A stretch of 16,225 bases of DNA from DASXMT01 sp035569695 (GCA_035569695.1 DATMMO010000286.1:1-16225); one strand, 5' to 3'. Positions 6,814 through 13,651 are shown, counted from the stretch's first letter. Notes: generated by a model from the letters alone, not told the origin. Numbers and translations are program-made.

Positions 6814-9594
6814 TCAGTTGGCGCCGTGGCAGAGCTTGAACTTCTTGCCGCTCCCGCACCAGCACGGCTGGTTCCGTCCCACCTTCTCGTGGTCCGACTT
6901 CACGATGGGCGCCTGGATCTCCATGCTCTCGGGAGCGCGGTTGGCCCGGCCGTCGGTGCCGTTGGTGCCGGGGCCGTTGGACCCGGCCTGCTCGGACAGC
7001 GCCATCTCGGCCTCCAACAGCACCTGGCCGGCCAGGGCCGCAACCATGGGCCCGGCGTCTTGGACCGGGTCGTCGGCGGCGATGTAGTTGGCCTGGCCCA
7101 GATCGGGCTCGGGGGCCTGCTCGGTGAGCACCTGGACGTGGAACACGTAGCGCAGGTAGTCGTCGGTGATGCCCTCCATGAGCTTCTCGAACATGGCGAA
7201 GCTCTCACGCTCCCAGGCCACCAGCGGGTCCTGGTTCCCCATGGCTCGGAGATTGATGCCTTCCCGCAGGTAGTCCATGTCAGCCAAGTGGTCTCGCCAC
7301 CGCTGATCGATGATCTGCAACATGACGTCCCGCTCGAGCTGACGGGCCGTCTCCTCGCCGCCGGGCAGGCTCAGGTCCCGCTCGGCGTACAGCTCCAGGG
7401 CCTCGGTCACCAGGCTCTCGGTCACCTGCCCCGTGGTGGTGGCCTCGTCCAGGTCCTCGGCCACGAATTTGGTCGGGAAGTACTGGGTGACCTCGGTGAT
7501 GAGGCGAGGCAGGTCCCACTCCTCCACGTAGTCGCTGGGGCACGCCTCCGCCACCAGTCCGATCATGGTCGACTCGAGCAGCTCCAGCGTCTCGTCCCGG
7601 AGATCCTCGCCCTCGATGATCTGCAGGCGCCGCTGGTAGATCACCTTGCGCTGCTTGTCCATGACCTTGTCGTACTTCAGCACGTCCTTGCGGGTCTCGG
7701 CGTTGCGACCCTCGACCGTGTTCTGGGCCCGCTCGATGGCCTTGGTCACCATCTTGGCCTCGATGGGTACATCGTCGGGCAGGGCCCGGTTCATGACCCA
7801 GCTCATGGCGTTGGTGGCGAACAGCCGCATGAGGTCGTCCTCCAACGACAAGAAGAATCGGCTCTCACCCGGGTCTCCCTGGCGTCCGGCACGGCCGCGG
7901 AGCTGGTTGTCGATCCGGCGGCTCTCGTGGCGTTCGCTGCCCAGGACGTAGAGCCCGCCGGCGGCCAGCACCGCCTCGCCCTCTTTGGCACAGGACTCGG
8001 CGAACCGGGCCTGGGCGGCGGCCAACGCCTCTTTCCCCTCGTCCGATTCGACGTCCAGCCCCTGGCCCCGTAGTTCGTGGACGGCCAAGAGCTCGGGGTT
8101 CCCCCCGAGGATGATGTCGACGCCTCGCCCGGCCATGTTGGTGGCCACGGTCACCCCGCCGACCCGACCGGCCTGGGCCACGATCTCGGCCTCCCGGAAG
8201 TGCTGTTTGGCGTTCAGCACCTCGTGGGGGATGCCCTTCTTCTCGAGCAGACGGGACAGCTGCTCGGACTTGGACACCGAGGCCGTGCCGACCAGGACGG
8301 GCTGGCCGGTGGTGTGGCGCTCGGCGATGTCGTCGACGACGGCGGCGAACTTGGCCTCTTCGGACTTGTAGATGAGGTCGGAGGCGTCGGCCCGGATGAG
8401 CGGCTTGTTGGTGGGAATGGGCACCACGGGAAGCGAGTAGGTATTGGCGAACTCGGAAGCCTCGGTCTCGGCCGTCCCGGTCATCCCGGCCAACTTGTCG
8501 TAGAGGAGGAAGTAGTTCTGGAGGGTGACCGTGGCCCAGGTGTGGTTCTCCTCTTTGATCCGGACCCGTTCCTTGGCCTCGACCGCCTGGTGCAGGCCAT
8601 CCGACCACCGGCGGCCGTCCAGGGTGCGGCCGGTGAACTCGTCGACGATCTTCACCTCACCCTGGTCGATCAGGTAGTCCTTGTCCCGGCGGTACAGCTC
8701 CTTGGCCAGCAGCGCCTGGGTGAGGTGGTGGACGTGGTTGACGGCCACCGCGTCGTACAGGTTGCTGACTCCGAGCTGGCGCTCCACCTTCTCGATGCCG
8801 GACTCGGTGGGGACGACGATCTTCTTTTCCTCGTCGACCTCGTAGTCCTCCTCGGCCCGGAGCGTCCGGACGATGCCGGCGAACTGGTAGTAGAGCTTGG
8901 CCGACTCGGCGGCGGGGCCCGAGATGATCAGGGGGGTCCGGGCCTCGTCGATGAGGATGGAGTCCACCTCGTCGACGATGGCGAAGTGGTGCCCGCGCTG
9001 GACCATGGCGTCCAAGCTGCGAGCCATGTTGTCGCGCAGGTAGTCGAACCCGAACTCGGTGTTGGTCCCATAGGTCACGTCCGACTCGTACGCTTGGCGC
9101 TTGGCCGCGGGATCGTCGACGTCCGGGCCGACCCGGCCCACGGTGAGGCCCAGGAATTTGTGCAGCTGACCCATCCACGCCGCGTCCCGGGTGGCCAGGT
9201 AGTCATTGACGGTGACCAGGTGGACGCCGTTGCCGGCCAGCGCGTTCAGGTACACGGGGAGGGTGGACACCAGGGTCTTGCCCTCGCCCGTCTTCATCTC
9301 GGCGATCCACCCGAAGTGAAGGGCCATGCCCCCCATGAGCTGGGCGTCGAAGTGCCGCTGGCCCAGCACCCGCCAAGCGCCCTCGCGCACCACGGCAAAG
9401 GCCTCGACCAGGATGTCCTCGAGGCTTTCGCCATCGGCCAGGCGCTGGCGGAACACATCAGTGGCCGCCCGCAGCTCGGCGTCGGTGCGCGCCTCCATCT
9501 CCGGTTCCATGTCATTGACCAGAGGAACCAGCTCGGCCAGCCGACGGACCTTCTTTCCCTCGCCCGCGCGGAGAACCTTGGTGAAGACGCTCAT
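6814..9594 (-). CDS. secA: Preprotein translocase ATPase SecA
   Basis: This 926-residue protein is complete. It shows Walker A MKTGEGKT (100-107), TVNDYLATRDA (128-138), GTNTEFGFDYLRDN (176-189), Walker B IVDEVDSILIDEARTPLIISGP from about 206, GTAS and ATNMAGRGVDI in the second helicase domain, and SERHESRRIDNQLRGRAGRQGDPG. It ends in a zinc-binding SEC-C motif with C911, C913, C922 and H923. SecA uses ATP to push unfolded preproteins through SecYEG. The N-terminus MSVFTKVLRAGEGKKVRRL matches the family, so the ATG at 9594 is sound although no close Shine-Dalgarno sequence is seen. An AGGAGG at 9620-9625 lies 25 bases upstream, and a four-codon mini-ORF (MVGL) ends across the secA ATG. It follows hpf by 66 bases, the usual actinobacterial hpf-secA order, and abuts prfB. 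Confidence 0.98.
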   Translation of the reverse strand: MSVFTKVLRAGEGKKVRRLAELVPLVNDMEPEMEARTDAELRAATDVFRQRLADGESLEDILVEAFAVVREGAWRVLGQRHFDAQLMGGMALHFGWIAEMKTGEGKTLVSTLPVYLNALAGNGVHLVTVNDYLATRDAAWMGQLHKFLGLTVGRVGPDVDDPAAKRQAYESDVTYGTNTEFGFDYLRDNMARSLDAMVQRGHHFAIVDEVDSILIDEARTPLIISGPAAESAKLYYQFAGIVRTLRAEEDYEVDEEKKIVVPTESGIEKVERQLGVSNLYDAVAVNHVHHLTQALLAKELYRRDKDYLIDQGEVKIVDEFTGRTLDGRRWSDGLHQAVEAKERVRIKEENHTWATVTLQNYFLLYDKLAGMTGTAETEASEFANTYSLPVVPIPTNKPLIRADASDLIYKSEEAKFAAVVDDIAERHTTGQPVLVGTASVSKSEQLSRLLEKKGIPHEVLNAKQHFREAEIVAQAGRVGGVTVATNMAGRGVDIILGGNPELLAVHELRGQGLDVESDEGKEALAAAQARFAESCAKEGEAVLAAGGLYVLGSERHESRRIDNQLRGRAGRQGDPGESRFFLSLEDDLMRLFATNAMSWVMNRALPDDVPIEAKMVTKAIERAQNTVEGRNAETRKDVLKYDKVMDKQRKVIYQRRLQIIEGEDLRDETLELLESTMIGLVAEACPSDYVEEWDLPRLITEVTQYFPTKFVAEDLDEATTTGQVTESLVTEALELYAERDLSLPGGEETARQLERDVMLQIIDQRWRDHLADMDYLREGINLRAMGNQDPLVAWERESFAMFEKLMEGITDDYLRYVFHVQVLTEQAPEPDLGQANYIAADDPVQDAGPMVAALAGQVLLEAEMALSEQAGSNGPGTNGTDGRANRAPESMEIQAPIVKSDHEKVGRNQPCWCGSGKKFKLCHGAN

Positions 9595-9660
9595 AGGCCA
9601 ACCATGCTACCGGTCAGTCCCTCCTGGCGGTCTCCGTGGGTTCCCGTTCACCCCGCGCCG

Positions 9661-10026
9661 TTAGGCGGTACGCACCTTGGGTCGCTGCAGGGCCCGGGCC
9701 GCGGCGCTCGAACGCCGGCCCTGATGGGAGTTGATCATGCGTCCCTTGGTCTTCTCCAGCTGGTGCTCGAGCTTTTCGACCACGCGGTCCACCGCAGCGA
9801 GGGCCTCGGGTGCCGCCGCTCGGGCTCGAACCACCAGCCCGTGTCCGGTCATGATGACCTCGCAGTTCTCCCGGTCGACGATTCGGGGGTTGTGCTCCTC
9901 GCTGAAACGCACCTCGGCTCGTTCGAGGCCCGGGCAATACCGACCCAGTCGGCCCACCTTCTCCTCGACCAGTGCCCGTACTCCGTCGGGCACGATCCTG
10001 CGGCCATTCGCGATGACAACGTCCAC
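9661..10026 (-). CDS. hpf: Short ribosome hibernation promoting factor (HPF/RaiA, S30AE family)
   Basis: Read from the GTG at 10026 the protein has 121 residues, beginning MDVVIANGRRIVPDGVRALVEEK. It shows the S30AE pattern: a beta strand, a helix with an EEKVGRL segment, F-S-E-E-H-N-P-R (41-48), a central strand ending CEVIMTGHGLVVRA, and the helix ALAAVDRVVEKLEHQLEK. It binds the 30S decoding centre and silences ribosomes in stationary phase or stress. Many actinobacterial HPFs are the long form of about 200 residues or more, with a C-terminal dimerisation domain. That domain is missing here; the chain ends in a short basic tail rich in Arg, Ala and Ser. The start is fixed by AGGAGG at 10035-10040 with 8-base spacing; a longer in-frame extension to 10224 has no family similarity. 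It lies downstream of a structured RNA. Confidence 0.92.
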   Translation of the reverse strand: MDVVIANGRRIVPDGVRALVEEKVGRLGRYCPGLERAEVRFSEEHNPRIVDRENCEVIMTGHGLVVRARAAAPEALAAVDRVVEKLEHQLEKTKGRMINSHQGRRSSAAARALQRPKVRTA

Positions 10027-10034
10027 TTGCTCGC

Positions 10035-10040
10035 CCTCCT
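10035..10040 (-). promoter_or_regulatory. Strong Shine-Dalgarno of hpf
   Basis: AGGAGG on the minus strand lies eight bases before the GTG at 10026-10024. It decides the short start over the 187-codon open frame. A second AGGAGG at 10071-10076 has no start codon near it. Confidence 0.85.
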
Positions 10041-10243
10041 GTGTGGTTGGAACTGCTGGGGTCTGCCGGTCCTCCTGATCGGTCGTCGGGGATGGGATGC
10101 GTGGGCTACGTGCGGCTGACCTGGTCTTTGACCCCACACTCGCCTGCAGTGGGAATGGCGGCCCGGCACCGGCGGCTCTCTGACCGCACTGCGGTCGACA
10201 ACCCGGCGGCACCGTATATGGCACGCGTCACCCCATCTCCGCC
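10041..10243 (-). other. hpf leader between the structured RNA and the hpf ribosome binding site
   Basis: This stretch has no recognisable gene on either strand. On the minus strand it holds a GACCGC/GCGGTC hairpin (10182-10196), a GGTC/GACC hairpin near 10121-10131 and a spare AGGAGG (10071-10076). It also holds an 11-base element, CCGCACGTAGC (10105-10115), complementary to the core of the structured RNA at 10368-10378. The open frames crossing it show no protein family features. Confidence 0.5.
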
Positions 10244-10460
10244 CGTTCCCGACAATCGGGAACGCCGCGGGCAGGTCTTACTCCTAAGCCGCACCATGCT
10301 CGGCAACCAGGAGTTGCCTTACGTGGGTCGTTTTGCCTGCGACTGGCTTCGACTTGCAACCACAGACCCGCACGTAGCTCACGCGTGGAGCTTACGCCCC
10401 GTGCCGGTGATAGCCAGGGCCAGGTGAACGAAGTTCACCGGCTCGCCACTCCCCCGACAC
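10244..10460 (-). ncRNA. Candidate raiA-type structured RNA upstream of hpf
   Basis: In minus-strand order the segment can form these helices. GGUGAAC-UUC-GUUCACC (10439-10423). GGGGC-GUAA-GCUCC (10400-10387), capped by a GNRA loop. A multibranch closing stem pairing 10375-10365 with 10329-10321 (ACGU plus GGGUC with GACCC plus ACGU). GGCAAC/GUUGCC (10318-10302). CUUA/UAAG, whose loop region contains AGGAGU. A nine-pair perfect hairpin CGUUCCCGA-UUG-UCGGGAACG (10264-10244) at the end. The ACUCCU in the GGCAAC hairpin loop region is perfectly complementary to AGGAGU, so a loop-loop pseudoknot is likely. The raiA RNA class, about 200 nt, is known from Firmicutes and Actinobacteria upstream of raiA/hpf genes. 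Size, position and fold agree, but I could not run a covariance model, so the family name is inferred. Ends are approximate. Confidence 0.62.
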
Positions 10461-10461
10461 A

Positions 10462-10477
10462 TCCTCGCAACAGAGGA
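10462..10477 (-). other. Hairpin just after the isomerase stop
   Basis: UCCUC-UGUUGC-GAGGA forms a five-pair hairpin eight bases after the isomerase stop codon. It is not followed by a U-run, so it may be the 5' edge of the structured RNA or a weak 3'-end hairpin of the upstream operon. Confidence 0.35.
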
Positions 10478-10484
10478 CCCCGGC

Positions 10485-11561
10485 TCAGGTCTCCTGTAAC
10501 CGGCGCTTGAGGTCGTCCAGCACTGGGATGGGGCCGGGATCGATCTCCTCCCGGGCGGCCAGGTGCAACGAGACGAAATCACCGATGAGGGCCAGGTCGA
10601 AGAGCTGGGCCAGGTCCCCCTCGCCGGCCGCCCGCACCTCGAGGATGTCAACCACCACCTCACGCAGGATGTCGGCTACCAGCTCGAACCGCCGGGTCAC
10701 CTGGGGGTGCTCGGCGTCGTGGCGCAGGTTGACCAGCGAGATGACCTGACGGGTGACATCGCCGTGTTGTCCCCAGCCGGCGATCTCGTTGTGGCCGAGC
10801 TCGGGATAGACGGCGAAAAAGGCCGGTGACTTGGCATTCTCGTTCACCTGCGCCTTCCAGCGCAGGGCGGCGGCGGCCCCCAGGGCCTCTGAGCTGTGGA
10901 TCAGCGGGATGGTCCGCCCGATGCGGCGGGCCAGGTCTTCGGCCACGCTGGCCGGCGCCACCAGCTCGTCGCGTCGACGGCGCAGCTGCTCGACGGCCTG
11001 AGACACCCAGTGGCCCGCCCCCGGGAACAGACCGATCTCCTCCAGGACGACGAGGGGCGGCACGGCCATGGCACCGAGGGCGGCACGGGGTTGGGGGATG
11101 TCGGTCGGGACGGGGACGACGGGGATACGCCACTCGTCGGCCAGGCGAACCAGCTCGCCCCCTCCGGACACCACGACCAGGGCCGCGCCCGACTCATAGG
11201 CGAGCCCGGCCGCCTCCACCGTCTCTTCGGTGTTGCCCGAGAACGACATGGCGAAGACCAGCGACCCGGCCCCCACGAAGTCGGGGGGCTGATAGCCCTT
11301 GACCACGGCCACCGGGACCGACATGAAGGGTGCGGCGGTGGCGGCCAGCACGTCCCCGGCGATGCCGCTGCCCCCCATGCCCAGGACTACGACGTTCTCG
11401 ACCCGCTCCCGGCCCGGCAGCCCGGCCAGGCCCTGGGAGACGCCGACGGCCTCGGCCACCTGTTCGGGCAGGCCGGCCGTGGCCCCCCACATGTCGAGGG
11501 TGTCGACGGGGAGAGGGCTGGAGTCGGCGCCGTCAGGCGGCGATCCGGCCGGATCGTTCAC
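10485..11561 (-). CDS. Bifunctional phosphoglucose/phosphomannose isomerase
   Basis: The 358-residue product is a two-lobe SIS-domain protein. It has VVVLGMGGSGIAGD (57-70), SFSGNTEETVEA with the phosphate-binding Ser/Thr cluster, RWKAQVNENAKSPAF and ELGHNEIAGW with the catalytic residues of the bifunctional PGI/PMI family. This enzyme interconverts fructose-6-phosphate with glucose-6-phosphate and mannose-6-phosphate. In this setting it would feed Man-6-P to the ManB mutase two genes upstream. The start is GTG at 11561-11559, overlapping the stop of the Trm112-like gene in a GTGA four-base overlap, so translation is probably coupled. Length is normal. The structured RNA and hpf follow on the same strand after 458 bases. 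Anabolic mannose supply for envelope glycans is the likely role. Confidence 0.92.
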   Translation of the reverse strand: MNDPAGSPPDGADSSPLPVDTLDMWGATAGLPEQVAEAVGVSQGLAGLPGRERVENVVVLGMGGSGIAGDVLAATAAPFMSVPVAVVKGYQPPDFVGAGSLVFAMSFSGNTEETVEAAGLAYESGAALVVVSGGGELVRLADEWRIPVVPVPTDIPQPRAALGAMAVPPLVVLEEIGLFPGAGHWVSQAVEQLRRRRDELVAPASVAEDLARRIGRTIPLIHSSEALGAAAALRWKAQVNENAKSPAFFAVYPELGHNEIAGWGQHGDVTRQVISLVNLRHDAEHPQVTRRFELVADILREVVVDILEVRAAGEGDLAQLFDLALIGDFVSLHLAAREEIDPGPIPVLDDLKRRLQET

Positions 11562-11803
11562 GAACCGGCTTTGTCCTGGGTGAGGGTGGCTCCCCCGGCG
11601 TCGGCCTTGGCCATGAGCCGCGTGTGCTCCTCACCGGATACCTGGGTGGCCTCGTCGATGAGCATGACGGGAATGCCGTCACGAACCTCGTAGCTCCGGT
11701 GCAGGCGGGGGTTGTACAAGCGCTCTTCATCGGCGAAATAGAGGAGTGGTCCCTTGTCCTCGGGGCAGGCCAGCACTCCGAGCAGGAGTGGATCGAGCGA
11801 CAT
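11558..11803 (-). CDS. Trm112-like small zinc-ribbon-related protein
   Basis: The 81-residue protein starts MSLDPLLLGVLACPEDKGPLLYF and continues RLYNPRLHRSYEVRDGIPVMLIDEA. This is the pattern of the Trm112/YcaR (UPF0434) family: a CP.D.G..L segment, then Y.I.DGIP.ML. Only one of the cysteines expected for a full zinc ribbon is visible, as in many bacterial members. Eukaryotic Trm112 is a methyltransferase activator; the bacterial role is poorly known and I assign none. An ATG at 11803 is preferred over the GTG at 11809 because AAGGAG (11814-11819) lies 10 bases from the ATG but only 4 from the GTG. It lies between manB and the isomerase and overlaps the latter. From memory, a small protein at this spot between mannose genes also occurs in other actinobacteria. 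Confidence 0.82.
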   Translation of the reverse strand: MSLDPLLLGVLACPEDKGPLLYFADEERLYNPRLHRSYEVRDGIPVMLIDEATQVSGEEHTRLMAKADAGGATLTQDKAGS

Positions 11804-11842
11804 GGTCACTGTTCTCCTTCGTTCACTTTGTTCTCGGTCACT
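11804..11842. repeat. Imperfect short direct repeats in the Trm112 leader
   Basis: On the plus strand GGTCACTGTTCTC (11804-11816), GTTCACTTTGTTCTC (11821-11835) and GGTCACT (11836-11842) are near-copies. The Shine-Dalgarno AAGGAG of the Trm112-like gene (minus) falls between the first two. Their function is unknown; they may be a local duplication. Confidence 0.55.
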
Positions 11843-11886
11843 TCGTCGTGGTTGGGTTCGTTCGGTGCCACTGAGTCGGGTCCGGG

Positions 11887-13278
11887 TCAGGCCCCGGTAA
11901 TTCGGGACACGTCAGCCAGGATCTCGTCGACGTGGTTCTGGCACTCCTGGTCGGTAGGGGCCTCCACGTTGAGGCGCAGCAGCGGCTCGGTGTTGGACGG
12001 CCGCAGGTTGTACCACCAGTCTCCCCGATCGACGGTCAGGCCATCGAGCCGATCGGCGGTGCCCAGCTCACCGTGGGCCGCTTCGACGGCAGCCGCCATC
12101 TTCTCCACCGCACCGGCAGGGTCGGGCACCTCGGTGTTGATCTCGCCCGAGTCCGAGTAGCGCTTATAGGGAGCGAGCAATTCGGACAGGGGTTTGCCGG
12201 TGACGCTGAGCAGCTCCAGGATCACCATGGCGGCGATGATCCCCGAGTCGGCCCGGTAGTTGTCGCGGAAGTAGTAGTGACCGGAGTGCTCCCCACCGAA
12301 GACTGCTCCGGTCTCGGCCATCACCGCCTTGATGTAACTGTGGCCCACCCGGGTACGGACGCCGATGCCGCCGTGTTCGGCAATGACCTCGGGCACGACC
12401 CGGGAGCAGATGCAGTTGTAGAGGACGGTCGACCCGGGGTTTTTGTCCAGCATGGACGCGGCCACCAGCGCAGTAGTCAGGGAGCCTGACACCGGTTCGG
12501 CGTGCTCGTCCACCAGGAACACGCGGTCTGCATCCCCGTCGAAGGCCAGTCCCACATCGGCGCCGGCGCTCACGATGGCCGCCTTCAACGCGGTGAGGTT
12601 CTCGGGTTGGATCGGGTCGGCCGGGTGGTTGGGGAAGTTGCCGTCGAGCTCAGGGAACAGGATCTCCACGTTGAACGGGAGTGGCTCGAACACCTTGGGG
12701 GCCACCAGCCCACCCATGCCGTTGGCCGTATCGGCCACCACTTTCAACGGTCGCAGCGCGTCGAGGTCGACGAAGGAGCGGACGTGATCGGCGTACTCGT
12801 CGAGCAGGTTCTGCTCCTCCATGGGCGCAAGCGAGCCGGTGTCGACCGTCGGGGGGCCGGCGCTCCCCCACTGGTCGAGGAGCGCTTGCGCGGTAGCCTC
12901 GATCTCGGCCAGCCCGGTGTCCATCCCGATGGGCCGGGCCCCGCTCAAGCACAGCTTGATGCCGTTGTACTGGGCCGGGTTGTGGGAGGCGGTAAACATG
13001 GCTCCCGGGGCGTCCAGGCGGCCGGCGGCGAAGTACAAGAGGTCGGTGGATGCCATTCCCAGGTCGACGACGGCCACCCCTTCGGCCCGTGCTCCCTGGG
13101 CAAAGGCGTGGCTGAGCTCGACACCGGATTCGCGCATGTCCCGGGCCAACAGGATGCGGGGGGCCTGGGCGAAGCGGGCCATGGCCGCGCCGATGGCCCG
13201 GCACTGATCGGCATTGAGCTGATCGGGAACCGTGCCCCGAATGTCGTAGGCCTTGAACACATCTGCGAGGCTTTTCAT
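11887..13278 (-). CDS. manB: Phosphomannomutase/phosphoglucomutase
   Basis: This 463-residue member of the alpha-D-phosphohexomutase family begins MKSLADVFKAYDIRGTVPDQL. It has the catalytic serine loop FTASHNPAQYNGIKL, the metal-binding AFDGDADRVFLVDE, the sugar-binding GGEHSGHYYFRDN and the phosphate-binding RPSNTEPLLRLNVEA near the end. All four domains and key residues are present and the length is usual. It converts mannose-6-phosphate to mannose-1-phosphate, and often the glucose pair too, supplying GDP-mannose for glycolipids, polysaccharide or protein mannosylation. It leads a run with the Trm112-like gene (83 bases downstream) and the bifunctional isomerase, which makes its substrate. 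The ATG start matches the family N-terminus; the Shine-Dalgarno sequence is weak. The 103-base region upstream holds partial 20-bp-spaced repeats. Confidence 0.95.
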   Translation of the reverse strand: MKSLADVFKAYDIRGTVPDQLNADQCRAIGAAMARFAQAPRILLARDMRESGVELSHAFAQGARAEGVAVVDLGMASTDLLYFAAGRLDAPGAMFTASHNPAQYNGIKLCLSGARPIGMDTGLAEIEATAQALLDQWGSAGPPTVDTGSLAPMEEQNLLDEYADHVRSFVDLDALRPLKVVADTANGMGGLVAPKVFEPLPFNVEILFPELDGNFPNHPADPIQPENLTALKAAIVSAGADVGLAFDGDADRVFLVDEHAEPVSGSLTTALVAASMLDKNPGSTVLYNCICSRVVPEVIAEHGGIGVRTRVGHSYIKAVMAETGAVFGGEHSGHYYFRDNYRADSGIIAAMVILELLSVTGKPLSELLAPYKRYSDSGEINTEVPDPAGAVEKMAAAVEAAHGELGTADRLDGLTVDRGDWWYNLRPSNTEPLLRLNVEAPTDQECQNHVDEILADVSRITGA

Positions 13279-13324
13279 GGCGACGACATCCTACTCAGCC
13301 CGTATCTCCGACCTCGTGGGGACG

Positions 13325-13357
13325 CCGTGGTGTCGACGGATACGGCGTGGTATCGAC
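13325..13357. repeat. Pair of 13-bp direct repeats upstream of manB
   Basis: CCGTGGTGTCGAC (13325-13337) and GCGTGGTATCGAC (13345-13357) differ at two positions and are spaced exactly 20 bases apart. A third GTCGAC lies at 13372-13377. They sit in the manB upstream gap, about 45-100 bases from its start. The near two-helical-turn phasing would suit a regulator, but no regulator is known to me. Confidence 0.5.
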
Positions 13358-13381
13358 CAAGACGAGGCTTTGTCGACGCGA

Positions 13382-13651
13382 TCAGGAGTCGCTGGGTGCC
13401 TGGTTCAGGTCGGTGGTGGCCTGGTTCAACATGGTGTCCAGGGTGTTGAGCTGACTGTTCAGCTGGGTCACGGCATCGGGACCGAGCGGCACCGTGGTCG
13501 TGGTCGTCGGTGCGCCCGGCGTCACCGGTGCCGTCGTCGAGGTGGCCACGTGCTTCTTGGCCGCTTCCGGGGTACCGCCACACGCAGCCAGACCGAGGCC
13601 CGACGCCACCACCACCGCGGCCACGAGCAGGATCGGTCGACGGGCTCGCAT
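13382..13651 (-). CDS. Small secreted lipoprotein, function unknown
   Basis: The frame encodes MRARRPILLVAAVVVASGLG followed by LAACGG. This is a positively charged start, a hydrophobic stretch and an LAAC lipobox, so signal peptidase II should cleave before the cysteine at about residue 24. The mature chain of about 66 residues has a Thr/Pro-rich linker (STTAPVTPGAPTTTTTVP) and then a Gln/Asn/Thr/Leu segment (QLNSQLNTLDTMLNQATTDL) that looks like a short amphipathic helix. I recognise no family. The ATG at 13651 gives the most normal signal peptide; a GTG at 13690, 13 codons further upstream, is possible. Neither has a clear Shine-Dalgarno sequence. It follows the large membrane protein gene by 65 bases on the same strand and may be co-expressed with it. 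Confidence 0.72.
   Translation of the reverse strand: MRARRPILLVAAVVVASGLGLAACGGTPEAAKKHVATSTTAPVTPGAPTTTTTVPLGPDAVTQLNSQLNTLDTMLNQATTDLNQAPSDS

Noticed and set aside
6712..8073. Plus-strand open frame of 453 codons antisense to secA
   Set aside because: It has no recognisable domain and lies opposite clear SecA coding sequence.
8077..10119. Plus-strand open frame of 680 codons antisense to secA and hpf
   Set aside because: The opposite strand encodes SecA and HPF with all family motifs. The antisense frame shows no domain and reflects the lack of stops in high-GC DNA.
10116..10138. GGTC-AAA-GACC hairpin resembling REP or transposon-end sequences
   Set aside because: Only one short copy is present, with no transposase and no second end or target duplication.
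10027..10224. Extended N-terminus of HPF (187-codon frame)
   Set aside because: It lacks family similarity and would swallow the strong AGGAGG at 10035-10040 that fits the GTG at 10026.
10244..10264. Nine-pair hairpin considered as an intrinsic terminator
   Set aside because: No U-tract follows it and hpf lies downstream on the same strand; it is kept as the last helix of the structured RNA.
10041..10427. Plus-strand 128-codon frame in the gap upstream of hpf
   Set aside because: It has no family features and lies opposite a stretch better explained as structured RNA on the minus strand.
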